Below, in pieces: positions 53,807 through 61,869 of a DNA stretch of 64,000 nucleotides. The notes beneath the pieces were generated by a model. The model was not told the DNA's origin. It did not search any database and saw only the letters and a list, made by a program, of their open reading frames with translations. This stretch comes from an uncultured Lachnospiraceae bacterium. Lineage in GTDB: Bacteria; Bacillota; Clostridia; Lachnospirales; Lachnospiraceae. The stretch is taken from positions 35,330 to 99,329 of the forward strand of contig CAKRMH010000010.1 of assembly GCA_934364805.1 (NCBI GenBank). The letters are read 5' to 3'. The number at the start of each line of letters is the position of its first letter. Positions within the stretch are counted from its first letter, which is position 1. The translations under genes and the position numbers were made by a program.

Positions 53807-54255
53807 ATGTCCAGACAAAGAAGAAATTTCAGTGCCAAATTCAAATCAGACCTTGTAATCGAACTACTTAAGGGAGAGAAATATCTCAATACCCTTGCCG
53901 TTGAAAATAATATCCAGCCGAATTTACTCCGCAACTGAAAAAAAGAATTCCTCAACAACGCTTCTGCTGTATTTGATGACAAACATGAGGATAACCTCAA
54001 AGAAAAGCTTGCCGAAGAACGCAATGAAAAAGCGGAGTATGCAAAAAGGTTGGTCAGTTAACCATGCAGGTTGACTGGCTCAAAAAAAATCTGAAGAAAT
54101 TTGTGGACCTGACTACGAGAGTAAGTTTAGTCAAAAACCTTTTGACGACTAAAGAAATACCCGCTTCTGTAAATGCAGCTTGGAACGTTGTCAGAAACAA
54201 CGCAACCTTCAAGGCTTATTGTGATGCCAAGAAGTCTGTATACCAATATCGATAG
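53807..54255 (+). pseudogene. Decayed IS3-family transposase (OrfA remnant, possibly joined to another transposase end)
   Basis: The reading MSRQRRNFSAKFKSDLVIEL, then AVENNIQPNLLRN is the helix-turn-helix start of an IS3-family OrfA. It is broken by TGA where Trp is expected (after LLRN), continues in frame as KKEFLNNASAVFDDK, then loses frame near 54045 where one A seems to be deleted. MQVDWLKK resumes in the next frame from 54064. The final segment (NAAWNVVRNNATFKAYCDAK) looks more like the end of an IS110-type transposase than an IS3 OrfB, but this is low confidence. A likely IS end precedes it at 53730-53770. Confidence 0.75.
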
Positions 54256-54364
54256 ATTTTGAAAAAGCACCCTAAGAGAGTTCTATTAAAGTTACCCTTT
54301 TTTACCACCGATATGAAAAAGAAATTTTCTGCTAATTTATGATTGACTTTTCATAGCTGGTCTC

Positions 54365-55336
54365 CTAATAATTTGATATATTCTCCGAATTATCTATAAC
54401 GATCGTGCAACCCGAAGTGATATTCTGAAGTAAATATATCATAATATTTTCTGGCATCGAAATACATCCTGAGGTACTTTTCCCAAGAGAAACATGAAGA
54501 AAAATAGCAGATCCCGCACCTGGTACACATGCAGCGTTATAATTTAAAGCCAATACATAATTGTATGCCGGTGCTGCTCCAGCCAGATGCTCCGCAGAAT
54601 TCCAATCGGGTGTAACCGAATTGGTCGATACAAAACGATTATAATATGCAGAATTCACATCATCTACCCAATAATCCGAATCATCCACCTGTGTATATGC
54701 GATCTGAGCTCCTGGATCTGGCTGAATTCCAAATGCCATAGAAAAACCATAAACACCACTTGGCGTTACTTCCCTGTATTCAGAGGCCTGTCCTACACCT
54801 TCTTTTCCAACAAAACCAGGTGTTGAAATTGCCTCATACCACTGCCCCACCTCATTTCGGTTGTGAAGCGAAATTGTTGCAGTTCCTCCATTTGCAGAAA
54901 CGATAAGAAGCTGTGAAGCAGACTGTGCAATCTGCAACGATGTGACCCAATCCGTTTTGGCCTGGACAGGTTCCTGTGGTACCTCCTCATCTACTTCAGC
55001 AACAGACTGATCCTGTTCATCCCAACTTTGCTCGGATTCTTCTGAAATTTCCTCCGACCACTCTGGTTCTGTGGATTCCGTTTCCTCAAGTGCTGTCACT
55101 TCACTTTCTTCCTGCAGTGTTTCTAAAATCTGAGTGGATTCTGTTTCTGGCATAACCTGTGTTGCTGCAAGAGCTTCCGTTTCCTCAATTTGCGTATCAC
55201 ACCTCTTCTGTTTCTGGCCATTTTTTCCGTCTATCAACCAAATAAGCGTTGCTCCGACAATTATAAGAATCATAAAAACTGCGACCATAATTCTTCCGTG
55301 TTCTAATAACCATGCTTTTACCTTTTGTACATTCAA
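54365..55336 (-). CDS. Membrane-anchored L,D-transpeptidase (YkuD-type)
   Basis: 323 residues. An N-terminal membrane helix (IMVAVFMILIIVGATLIWLI) is at about 15-35, followed by an acidic Glu/Ser/Thr-rich linker to about 125 and the catalytic domain. The active-site region reads FLHVSLGKSTSGCISMPENI, matching the S-x-G-C-x-x-(M/L) signature with Cys nucleophile and upstream His. It cross-links peptidoglycan by 3-3 bonds or attaches proteins. The GH25 lysozyme gene lies directly upstream on the same strand (35-base gap), so cell-wall remodelling genes are paired here. Confidence 0.87.
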   Translation of the reverse strand: MNVQKVKAWLLEHGRIMVAVFMILIIVGATLIWLIDGKNGQKQKRCDTQIEETEALAATQVMPETESTQILETLQEESEVTALEETESTEPEWSEEISEESEQSWDEQDQSVAEVDEEVPQEPVQAKTDWVTSLQIAQSASQLLIVSANGGTATISLHNRNEVGQWYEAISTPGFVGKEGVGQASEYREVTPSGVYGFSMAFGIQPDPGAQIAYTQVDDSDYWVDDVNSAYYNRFVSTNSVTPDWNSAEHLAGAAPAYNYVLALNYNAACVPGAGSAIFLHVSLGKSTSGCISMPENIMIYLLQNITSGCTIVIDNSENISNY

Positions 55337-55370
55337 CCTTTTTCTCCTTTTAAGCTTTCTTAGACATTTT

Positions 55371-56285
55371 CTATTTTCTTATAAACTCCACATCCAGATC
55401 CACATCACCACTGACGCCATCCACGGTTCCTTTCTCGGAATACTGCCAAAACCGGAATGCATACGGTGTCTGTGGAATCTGCTCATAATCTGCATACCAT
55501 ATCGGATATGACTGCAGCTTTCCAAGATCATACAAATCGGCTTCCCACACCATATTACTATATATCATTGGTTGATATCCTGCCTCTTTTATGCGTTCGC
55601 AAAAAGCAATCGTGTTCGCAGTAAACTGCTCTCCTGTCACAGAGTCCGTTCTTGCCTCGTCATCACGGATCAACTCCGGGTCATACACGATTGGGAGTTC
55701 CAGCATTCTGCCCTGCAGCTGATCTAAAACAAACCTGGCTTCCTCATCTGCCTCCTCCTCATTCACTGCCTGCGAAAACACATATACTCCAACATCCATT
55801 CCAGCAGCCTGCGCTTCCTCTATATTGGTAAGTGCCATGCGATCTGCATTCAATTGTCCATCTTCGCCATAACCACGATATGCAATGCGGATAAGTGCAA
55901 AATCATATCCGGCATCTTTCACCTTTTCCCAATTGATGTCTCCCTGATGATAAGAAACATCTATCCCTTTTCGAATTGCATAATTAGAATCGCCTTCATA
56001 AGTAATTCCATTTTCCGTCTGTTTCAGGCATGTCCAGTCATAATCATGCTTTGCAATATCATCACGAATGATCGTATCATGCCATTCACCCCAGGCATCC
56101 ACATAATGAAGCGTCTGTTCGTTATCCTCAGTCTCTTCCATCTGTTCTGTGTCTGACAGATAATCTGTATTCAGCATCTGTTCCTGCGCCTTATCACTTC
56201 GGCTATGACGAATCGTTGTCGCAGAAATAATAATTAAAATTGAAATATAACTGATATGTAAAATCAGGGATTTTCGGTTATTCAT
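55371..56285 (-). CDS. GH25 lysozyme (N-acetylmuramidase)
   Basis: 304 residues. Signal or anchor helix at the N-terminus, a short linker, then the GH25 barrel from about 105: RKGIDVSYHQGDINWEKVKD with the catalytic-site Asp, ALIRIAYRGYGEDG, AGMDVGVYVFSQAVNEEEA, LPIVYDPE with the catalytic Glu region, and YSNMVWEADLYD near the C-terminus. It ends SGDVDLDVEFIRK, as other family members do. Hydrolyses the muramyl-glucosaminyl bond of peptidoglycan, presumably its own wall. Next gene is the L,D-transpeptidase. Confidence 0.92.
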   Translation of the reverse strand: MNNRKSLILHISYISILIIISATTIRHSRSDKAQEQMLNTDYLSDTEQMEETEDNEQTLHYVDAWGEWHDTIIRDDIAKHDYDWTCLKQTENGITYEGDSNYAIRKGIDVSYHQGDINWEKVKDAGYDFALIRIAYRGYGEDGQLNADRMALTNIEEAQAAGMDVGVYVFSQAVNEEEADEEARFVLDQLQGRMLELPIVYDPELIRDDEARTDSVTGEQFTANTIAFCERIKEAGYQPMIYSNMVWEADLYDLGKLQSYPIWYADYEQIPQTPYAFRFWQYSEKGTVDGVSGDVDLDVEFIRK

Positions 56286-56484
56286 ATCTGTGATCTATAT
56301 CCTTTCCGGATTCGCAGTGCATACTCAGGCAAAGGTCTAAACCTTGCAATTCGCAGTATTCGCCTACTTTTTATATCAGTATACCATGTACTTCAGACAA
56401 TGTAAAAACTACCACATCTGATCATCAAAATTCTGGTTCTCTCTCTTCCGGAGTTTCTCTGTGTCAGATTGCAGACTGCAAATC

Positions 56485-56530
56485 AAAAAGGAGCCTCACA
56501 CCTTGATATTTGGTGAGCAGCTCCCTTTTT
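56485..56530 (-). terminator. Rho-independent terminator after the Rpn nuclease remnant
   Basis: Minus strand AAAAAGGGAGCTG, a GGTGAG/CTCACACC arm pair and GGCTCCTTTTT: a long, slightly imperfect stem ending in a T tract. It lies 12 bases after the stop at 56542. Confidence 0.75.
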
Positions 56531-56541
56531 GAAAACATTGG

Positions 56542-56775
56542 CTATTCCTGTTTGGCCTGTTCTTCGTCATCTTCCACTGCCGAAGCAGGTATCTCAGCAA
56601 ATGCCAGAGCCTCTTCTTTTGAAAATCCTTTTTTACGCAGGTTACGATACACCTGAATTCTTCCTTCTATACGACCTTCCTCTCGCATTTGGTTATCTCT
56701 CATAAGTAATGTCATGTACTCCAACCTCCATTCCTCATGATCGCGTGCTTTCTGTACTGCACGCTTTAAGTTCCA
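56542..56775 (-). pseudogene. C-terminal remnant of an Rpn-family recombination-promoting nuclease
   Basis: The longest methionine-started frame gives only 60 residues (MEYMTLLMRDNQMREEGRIE), but the same frame stays open upstream to 56775 and reads VQKARDHEEWRLEYMTLLMR. That is the typical C-terminal helix of Rpn/PD-(D/E)XK transposase-like nucleases; the N-terminal catalytic core is missing. The charged repeats EEGRIEGR and the tail AIPASAVEDDEEQ also fit. A terminator follows. Probably a decayed fragment rather than a working gene. Confidence 0.65.
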
Positions 56776-56904
56776 TTATATCATCCTGACCAACAGGGAA
56801 CAACAACATTTCATGGTAGTCCTCTGATCTTGTCATCCTCAGTGATATGATTGCGGGACTGATTGCCAGGAAGGAGCTTGCGGATAGCTGCAAAAAAGAA
56901 GTTA

Positions 56905-58005
56905 TCATCCAACCGGAAATCCCTTCTTAAACACATATTTATTATGGTCAATATCTACGATGCACAATTTAATATGTCCATTTAAATCTATTGCATATTT
57001 TCTGATAACTTCCAGATGATGTTCTATTTTCATTTCTATTTCAATCTGTTCTTTTGCAACTAATGAACCATTTTGCGAATCCGGTATCCTGAGGAAATCA
57101 AAAGTGCCCATTATATGATTATGCATGTCGGTTAATATTGCCTCTTTTAAAAAGATATCATCATTGGATAAATTTTTTATACTGATAACAGCCATATAAG
57201 ATTGAACGTTCACATTATAATATGTTGAAACACTTGCCTCAATCTTTTTTCCCGTGAGTTTTATTTGTTCCGGTCGAAGGAGCATCATTGAAATATCTCT
57301 GATAGAACTGCGTTTTAACTCATTTGGATAATAATCAACAAAATAATGACACAGGTAGGAAGATTCCTTTTCATTGAAAACGCCTTTCAACGTTATCTGC
57401 ACTGTATTTTCTATAATCATACATTGAAATCTGTTTTCATCCGGAATATTTAAAACTTTCTTATCTGGTTTTGGTACAGCGATCTGCATCCGCATACTTC
57501 CATTAATTGGAATCAATTGATATTCTGGAAAAAGAATATAGGAATACATTTCATTGGTAATAATATCCGACTGCACACCATCTACAACCCAGTACTTCTT
57601 AGCCGTAATGTGCGCAGATTCAATTTCTCCTCTTCCAACATTGCGAAATTCAATCCCTTCTTTGAGATAATACAGATCATCATCCATAAAACAGAAATTT
57701 CTAAAATTATATATAAATTCACTTCTCAATTGTGTTGATTCGTTTTTCATCTCAACAACTGAAGCCGATAACACCGGAGTACTCTGCAGTTCAAATTCTT
57801 TACGATCCCTTTCTCTTTCATATCGAACCGTAAAATAAACACCAATCAAAGTCAACAGTCCACCTGCAATACTACCTGCATAAGAAATTATTGTATCGGC
57901 ATTATATCCCTGCTGTTTTTCGCAGATAAAAATAATAAATTTTGGAATTTTCCAAATTACAATTGTAAAAAGGAAAATAAATACTATATTGCTAATTCGT
58001 TTCAT
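56905..58005 (-). CDS. Membrane protein of unknown function with large C-terminal beta domain
   Basis: 366 residues. Two membrane helices at the N-terminus (IVFIFLFTIVIWKIPKFIIF and IISYAGSIAGGLLTLIGVYF, about 8-65), then RYERERDRKEFELQ and a cytosolic or surface beta-rich domain with many short strands. No enzyme motif is visible. Its start overlaps the LytTR regulator gene by 14 bases, so it is probably translated with it and may be its target or sensor. Similar two-gene units occur widely in Clostridia without an assigned role. Confidence 0.72.
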   Translation of the reverse strand: MKRISNIVFIFLFTIVIWKIPKFIIFICEKQQGYNADTIISYAGSIAGGLLTLIGVYFTVRYERERDRKEFELQSTPVLSASVVEMKNESTQLRSEFIYNFRNFCFMDDDLYYLKEGIEFRNVGRGEIESAHITAKKYWVVDGVQSDIITNEMYSYILFPEYQLIPINGSMRMQIAVPKPDKKVLNIPDENRFQCMIIENTVQITLKGVFNEKESSYLCHYFVDYYPNELKRSSIRDISMMLLRPEQIKLTGKKIEASVSTYYNVNVQSYMAVISIKNLSNDDIFLKEAILTDMHNHIMGTFDFLRIPDSQNGSLVAKEQIEIEMKIEHHLEVIRKYAIDLNGHIKLCIVDIDHNKYVFKKGFPVG

Positions 58006-58780
58006 AGCGTTCCTTTTTTAATTCTCTGTGGTATTTTTTCCCATATACCTCTGTAAGCCTTCTATGGAATTGTGCTCTCCGGGTCTTAGAAATACTGATC
58101 GTTTCTCCATTCTCCAATATAACATCATCGGATTGTACAATATCAATCGCAAACATATTTACAATATAACTGCAATGCGAATATTCGAAACCTTTATCCC
58201 CTAACTGTTTGTACCACTCTTCCAGCTTCTCATTGCTGTATATATGAACAACTCCATTATCCCACTTTTTTGCCCATCGTTTATGTTTTTCCCAATCAAA
58301 ATGCTTCCAGCTTTCTCGATTGCTTAATCCGCCTACAACAACCTTGCTTCCACGGTTATGATTTGTCACATATAAAATATCCCGGATATTTACTTTCACA
58401 GCAACTCCATCACTTGTCACCTGAACATAATCATGATTCTCATTCTGTTTCATATCACAAAGAAGCTGTGGCAATTGCGACTGCATTTTGTCTATCTCAA
58501 ATTTTGTAACAAAATATTGATATGGACGCCCTGTAAAATCCTTCGGTAAAAATGTCAGTGCTGCGAAAACGGAATCATTCGACAGATTTTTATTTTTTTC
58601 GCACATTTCGATTTCAAAAATAACAAGATCAAACCTATTTATGATGGATGAAAATAAGATCTCATTATCCATATAGGTTATGATCTTCGCCTTTTCTTTG
58701 CATTCCAGATTTTTCTTTATTTCTTTTTCCAGTTTTTCGAGAATTTCTTCTTTTTCACAGCAAATTGCAATGGTATACAT
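57992..58780 (-). CDS. LytTR-domain regulator with degenerate receiver-like N-terminus
   Basis: 262 residues. Residues 1-105 resemble a response-regulator receiver, but the site of the phospho-Asp is Glu56 (FDLVIFEIEM in place of a typical DLIFLDIEM), and the acidic pocket at the start reads CCEKEE. Residues about 135-250 are a LytTR DNA-binding domain (VAVKVNIRDILYV, GDKGFEYSHCSYIVNMFAID, ETISISKTRRAQFHRRL). There is no histidine kinase gene nearby. It may be active without phosphorylation or respond to another signal. Downstream it is coupled to the membrane protein at 56905. Confidence 0.83.
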   Translation of the reverse strand: MYTIAICCEKEEILEKLEKEIKKNLECKEKAKIITYMDNEILFSSIINRFDLVIFEIEMCEKNKNLSNDSVFAALTFLPKDFTGRPYQYFVTKFEIDKMQSQLPQLLCDMKQNENHDYVQVTSDGVAVKVNIRDILYVTNHNRGSKVVVGGLSNRESWKHFDWEKHKRWAKKWDNGVVHIYSNEKLEEWYKQLGDKGFEYSHCSYIVNMFAIDIVQSDDVILENGETISISKTRRAQFHRRLTEVYGKKYHRELKKERYETN

Positions 58781-58791
58781 GGAATAGTCCT

Positions 58792-58806
58792 CCCCAAATT
58801 TTGGGG
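58792..58806. promoter_or_regulatory. Near-palindrome directly upstream of the LytTR gene
   Basis: CCCCAAATTTTGGGG (58792-58806) has 7-base arms that differ only at the centre. On the minus strand it overlaps the GGGGAGGA ribosome site of the LytTR gene, so a bound protein or RNA fold could block translation. Function is inferred from position only. Confidence 0.35.
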
Positions 58807-58873
58807 TATTTTACCACAGTCCATACATTCACCATATGATGCAATTGTGCCTTTATTTGCCGCAAAATAGCCT

Positions 58874-58932
58874 ATGATGCATCATGTTATTTTACTGTTT
58901 TCTCTGCTTAAATTATTTACAGAAAATTTAAG
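58874..58932. promoter_or_regulatory. Palindromes before the secreted-peptide gene
   Basis: ATGATGCATCAT (58874-58885) is a perfect 12-base palindrome, and TATGATGCA is repeated 38 bases upstream (58835). CTTAAATT and AATTTAAG (58907-58914 and 58925-58932) form a second inverted repeat just before AGAGGA and the start codon. They may be operators for a peptide-responsive regulator. No bound protein can be named. Confidence 0.35.
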
Positions 58933-58951
58933 AAACAGAGGATTTACAGCT

Positions 58952-59098
58952 ATGAAAAAAACAGTTATTTCATTCTTACTTATTGGACTTCTGGCACTTC
59001 CATTCGTGCCATCTTTTGCAGCATTAGATCAGCATTTTGATTTCAGTCATTCACTTGTGGCTCCTGCGAGTGATAGACATTTAATTTACGGAATTTAA
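58952..59098 (+). CDS. Small secreted peptide, candidate signalling pheromone
   Basis: A 48-residue protein: MKKTVISFLLIGLLALPFVP, then SFA, a classic signal peptide, followed by a mature part of about 25 residues ending SLVAPASDRHLIYGI. I start at the inner ATG (58952) because AGAGGA lies 10 bases upstream and it yields a proper signal sequence; a longer frame from 58874 begins with an unrelated hydrophobic stretch. It is convergent with, and overlaps by 4 bases, the large HTH regulator gene. The layout (short secreted propeptide next to a helical-repeat regulator) resembles RRNPP quorum-sensing pairs. No sequence homologue is known to me. Confidence 0.6.
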   Translation: MKKTVISFLLIGLLALPFVPSFAALDQHFDFSHSLVAPASDRHLIYGI

Positions 59099-60999
59099 TT
59101 TTGGAATTTATCTTTTCGATCATATAAAAAGTATAAAAAGATATCATCCTTTTGAAGTTTTGCTAACAATACTGCATTGTTATATGCCGTTTGATATGAT
59201 GTCACAGACTTTATATAGTTTTGCTTTACTTCATACAAATTCCAAGCAATATCATATAAAATCAACTGAATTCCCCATGCTCTTGCATTTTTTAGAAAAC
59301 ATTTTATTTCTGAATGATTAATAGCAAGAGCTTGTGGGTATTTTTTTATATCGCCAATCATAGAAGAATAGTTTGCCATCAATAAAGTTTGTGCATGACA
59401 AGGATACTTCTGTCGAATCTCATATTGTTCAAATTCATTTAATATCTTTCTTTGAATATCTATTGCAAGAAATTTTTTATTTTGTTCATATAAAATATTG
59501 GCATATAAATTAAACAATAAAACCTCATTTCGTGTACATAACCTTCCAATTTCATTAGATTTCAAATTTTGAGGCACTGTAAGTTTCAAAAGTTCTTGAA
59601 TTTTTTCCTCCAATTGTTCTAGTTGTTGCCTTTGAAATGCGTTCTTCTGTTGTACTAAATTTTGAAATCCAATATACTGTCGATTAATTTTAGAATCTAT
59701 ATCCAACTTGTTACAAAGTTGTCGATACCACATCCTGCTGTATCGCATCTGTTCTTGATACTCGAGTTTCCCACATTGAAAATACTGTTCCATCACATCA
59801 ACATCATAGGTATCTAAGATCAACTGCTCCTTCTCGGTATTCTGTTCCAACCGATCTAGGATCTGTGCGATTTTCTCCCAACGGATGTTCAATCTTCCAT
59901 TCTCATATCGTGAATAGTTCTCGGGCTCCAGGATGCCTTCTGAAAGCACGCTCTGTGTTAAGTTTCTCTGGATACGTTTTCTCCGAATCACTTCATTCGC
60001 AACAACTGCATTCTGTAGTGTATACATCGGATAAATTCCATATGGATTCTCATCGTACTGCTGGTTCAGGTCCAAAATGCATGTCTTGATCTGTAAGACA
60101 TCCTCTTCTGATTCAAACCAGTGTTCCTGACAATGACCCCATAATTCCAGTTGAAGATCCAACAAATATATCATTCCACGAAAACTCTGTGCTTCCGTAA
60201 CGATCTCAATCGTTTCTTTATAGATCTCCCATGCCTTTTCCCATTCACCTTTTCTGATTTTTATACGAATCAGAAGAATTGCTGCATATGGATATATTTT
60301 GATCATTTCATCCTCAAATAAAGTATGCTTCTTCCTGTAATTCCAGATCCAAGAAGCCATTTCTTCCGCCTCATCACGCCGCTGTTCGTCCCAATATGCA
60401 TCTGCGATCTGCAATAAAAGTTCCAATTCAATCGGTGCAAGTGCGACCCGATCTTCACTTTTTATAATCAGCCGGATCTTCTTTGTGTGCAGCATTTTCC
60501 ACACATTTTCTAAATACCGGCTTCGATCATGACCCTTTTTCTTATAATGTAAAGCCTCCGATTTCCGACAATATCCCTCGACAATTCCAAGGAAAAAGTT
60601 CTCCAAATTGCTCAGTCCAGTCTCTTTCCTGGAATATGTCTGCTTGTACTTTCCGATTTGTTCCCGGATTTCTTCGCATATCTTATCGATCTTATATTTA
60701 CTTTGTTTTTCATACATTGCACGTATAAGTAAATTACTCTGTTTCCGCAATTCAAGTAACGCCTCATACTGAACGTACTCACTCTGAGAGATATAGCCTT
60801 CATAAATCAGGCTGATCACTCCCATACGGGCTAATAAAGTGTCCCATATAACTTTTTCTGTTTCGATTTCTCCTCCAATCAACCTTCGATATGTTTTGAC
60901 ATGAATAATGCCTTCTGTAAGTTCTTCCTGCGATATTTTCCTGTTCTTTCTAGTCTGCTCGATAAATTGATTTAATGTGTATTTCCCATATTTCATCAT
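59095..60999 (-). CDS. Large double-HTH, helical-repeat (TPR-like) transcription regulator
   Basis: 634 residues. An XRE-type helix-turn-helix at about 8-60 (LNQFIEQTRKNRKISQEELT, then ETEKVIWDTLLARMG) is followed by helical repeats to about 310. A second HTH-like segment is at about 333-385 (VIRRKRIQRNLTQSVLSEGI, ENGRLNIRWEKIAQILDRLE), with helical repeats again to the end. The two HTH segments look like copies of each other, so the protein may be an internal duplication. Helical-repeat domains of this sort bind peptide pheromones in the Rgg/PlcR group. It ends against the peptide gene. Its start follows an AAGGG site. Confidence 0.8.
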   Translation of the reverse strand: MMKYGKYTLNQFIEQTRKNRKISQEELTEGIIHVKTYRRLIGGEIETEKVIWDTLLARMGVISLIYEGYISQSEYVQYEALLELRKQSNLLIRAMYEKQSKYKIDKICEEIREQIGKYKQTYSRKETGLSNLENFFLGIVEGYCRKSEALHYKKKGHDRSRYLENVWKMLHTKKIRLIIKSEDRVALAPIELELLLQIADAYWDEQRRDEAEEMASWIWNYRKKHTLFEDEMIKIYPYAAILLIRIKIRKGEWEKAWEIYKETIEIVTEAQSFRGMIYLLDLQLELWGHCQEHWFESEEDVLQIKTCILDLNQQYDENPYGIYPMYTLQNAVVANEVIRRKRIQRNLTQSVLSEGILEPENYSRYENGRLNIRWEKIAQILDRLEQNTEKEQLILDTYDVDVMEQYFQCGKLEYQEQMRYSRMWYRQLCNKLDIDSKINRQYIGFQNLVQQKNAFQRQQLEQLEEKIQELLKLTVPQNLKSNEIGRLCTRNEVLLFNLYANILYEQNKKFLAIDIQRKILNEFEQYEIRQKYPCHAQTLLMANYSSMIGDIKKYPQALAINHSEIKCFLKNARAWGIQLILYDIAWNLYEVKQNYIKSVTSYQTAYNNAVLLAKLQKDDIFLYFLYDRKDKFQN

Positions 61000-61038
61000 T
61001 TGTACTACCCTTAAATTCCAGCAGAGTGGCTCCCATTT

Positions 61039-61602
61039 TTACTCCAGCAGGAACTCCTTCAGCTTGTCCGAAAGAGGTGTCAGATAATTGCAGGTAATTC
61101 CATTTCCGTCTTTTCCCTGCCCAATCATAACTCCAATATACGGATATCCTGCGTTTGATCGTGTATAAGCACTGTTTACAATGACGCGATACTGACTGCC
61201 TGGTGCAATGTCTTCCTTTTCCGTCTCTGCCAATTGTATTAAGGCAATTCCATGCAGCCCGGCATACGCAATCGCACCCGATTGAAAATTGGAAGTAGAG
61301 ATAACAATTCCTTTCTGTGCGCCTACTGCTCTGAGATTATCGTACACCTTCTGCACAATTTCACGGCTGATCGGAGCCTTATAATGTTTGCACTCTACAA
61401 TTGTTTTATAGGTCACTCCCATTGCGTCAAACTCAATATAGCCATCCAGCTGATATTTTCCATCATATACTTCCATTAGTTTATTATGATAAATTTTAAC
61501 ATTATTCAAACCTTTTGTCTTGTTTTCTAAGATATACAGACAAAACTTTTCAAAATCTACCGGAGTCATCTCCAAGAAATTATCTGTTACTGGTGTAAAC
61601 AT
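61039..61602 (-). CDS. Mrr-like PD-(D/E)XK restriction endonuclease domain protein
   Basis: 187 residues. The nuclease core is complete: Asp53 in YQLDGYIEF, then the E-x-K pair Glu70 and Lys72 in IVECKHYK, and AQKGIVISTSNFQSGAIAYA, where Gln/Ser residues sit in Mrr-type enzymes. No extra DNA-recognition domain is present, so it may be a stand-alone nuclease or a module of a larger defence system. It is in an operon with the double-HTH regulator (39-base gap) behind a good promoter at 61642. Restriction of modified or foreign DNA is the family role; its target is unknown. Confidence 0.85.
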   Translation of the reverse strand: MFTPVTDNFLEMTPVDFEKFCLYILENKTKGLNNVKIYHNKLMEVYDGKYQLDGYIEFDAMGVTYKTIVECKHYKAPISREIVQKVYDNLRAVGAQKGIVISTSNFQSGAIAYAGLHGIALIQLAETEKEDIAPGSQYRVIVNSAYTRSNAGYPYIGVMIGQGKDGNGITCNYLTPLSDKLKEFLLE

Positions 61603-61641
61603 ACAAACACTTCCATTCCCTTTTTATTGATTCAATTGTGT

Positions 61642-61670
61642 TCATTATATAATGTTCCCATTTTTGTCAA
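61642..61670 (-). promoter_or_regulatory. Sigma-A promoter of the Mrr-like nuclease/regulator operon
   Basis: Minus-strand TTGACA (61670-61665) followed after 17 bases by TAATGA (61647-61642). An overlapping TATAAT (61649-61644) is present at a 15-base spacing. The start codon of the nuclease is about 40 bases downstream. Confidence 0.65.
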
Positions 61671-61704
61671 AAGGTGTTTTGCAAAATCGGACTGTAACTA
61701 TCAG

Positions 61705-61736
61705 AAAAAGACCAGTGTGAGTGCACTGATCTTTTT
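61705..61736. terminator. Rho-independent terminator
   Basis: AAAAAGA-CCAGTG, a TGAGTG-containing loop, CACTG-ATCTTTTT: a stem with one mismatch, tracts of A and T on either side, so it can work on both strands. It separates the nuclease operon from the membrane-protein genes upstream. Confidence 0.8.
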
Positions 61737-61742
61737 ATGTTA

Positions 61743-61869
61743 TTATTGACGTATATAAATCTGCTTGACCAATGCGTCAGCCCCTACTTCTAGCAGCCAA
61801 TGAAGCGTGGTATCTGAAAATACTGGAATTCCAAGTAACACACTCTGCAAGTCTATCCCCAAATCTCTG
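61743..61869 (-). pseudogene. Unidentified coding-like remnant
   Basis: Minus strand reads open for about 42 codons (DLGIDLQSVLLGIPVF, HWLLEVGADALVKQ, ending QIYIRQ and TAA) without a start codon of its own. It begins inside the last codons of the 61853 gene in another frame. The composition looks protein-coding, so it is probably the tail of a deleted gene. I do not recognise the family. Confidence 0.3.

Noticed and set aside
53677..54024. 115-residue minus-strand open frame
   Set aside because: It is antisense to the decayed IS3 OrfA on the plus strand, which has recognisable protein similarity, a ribosome site and IS context.
56820..56930. Plus-strand frame reading DLVILSDMIAGLIARKEL and ending at 56930
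   Set aside because: It looks coding-like but has no proper start context, is only 36 codons and overlaps the end of the 56905 gene; kept out as a possible remnant without support.
58874..58951. Longer version of the small secreted peptide starting at 58874
   Set aside because: It adds 26 residues that spoil the signal peptide and has no ribosome site, whereas the ATG at 58952 has AGAGGA and a normal signal sequence.
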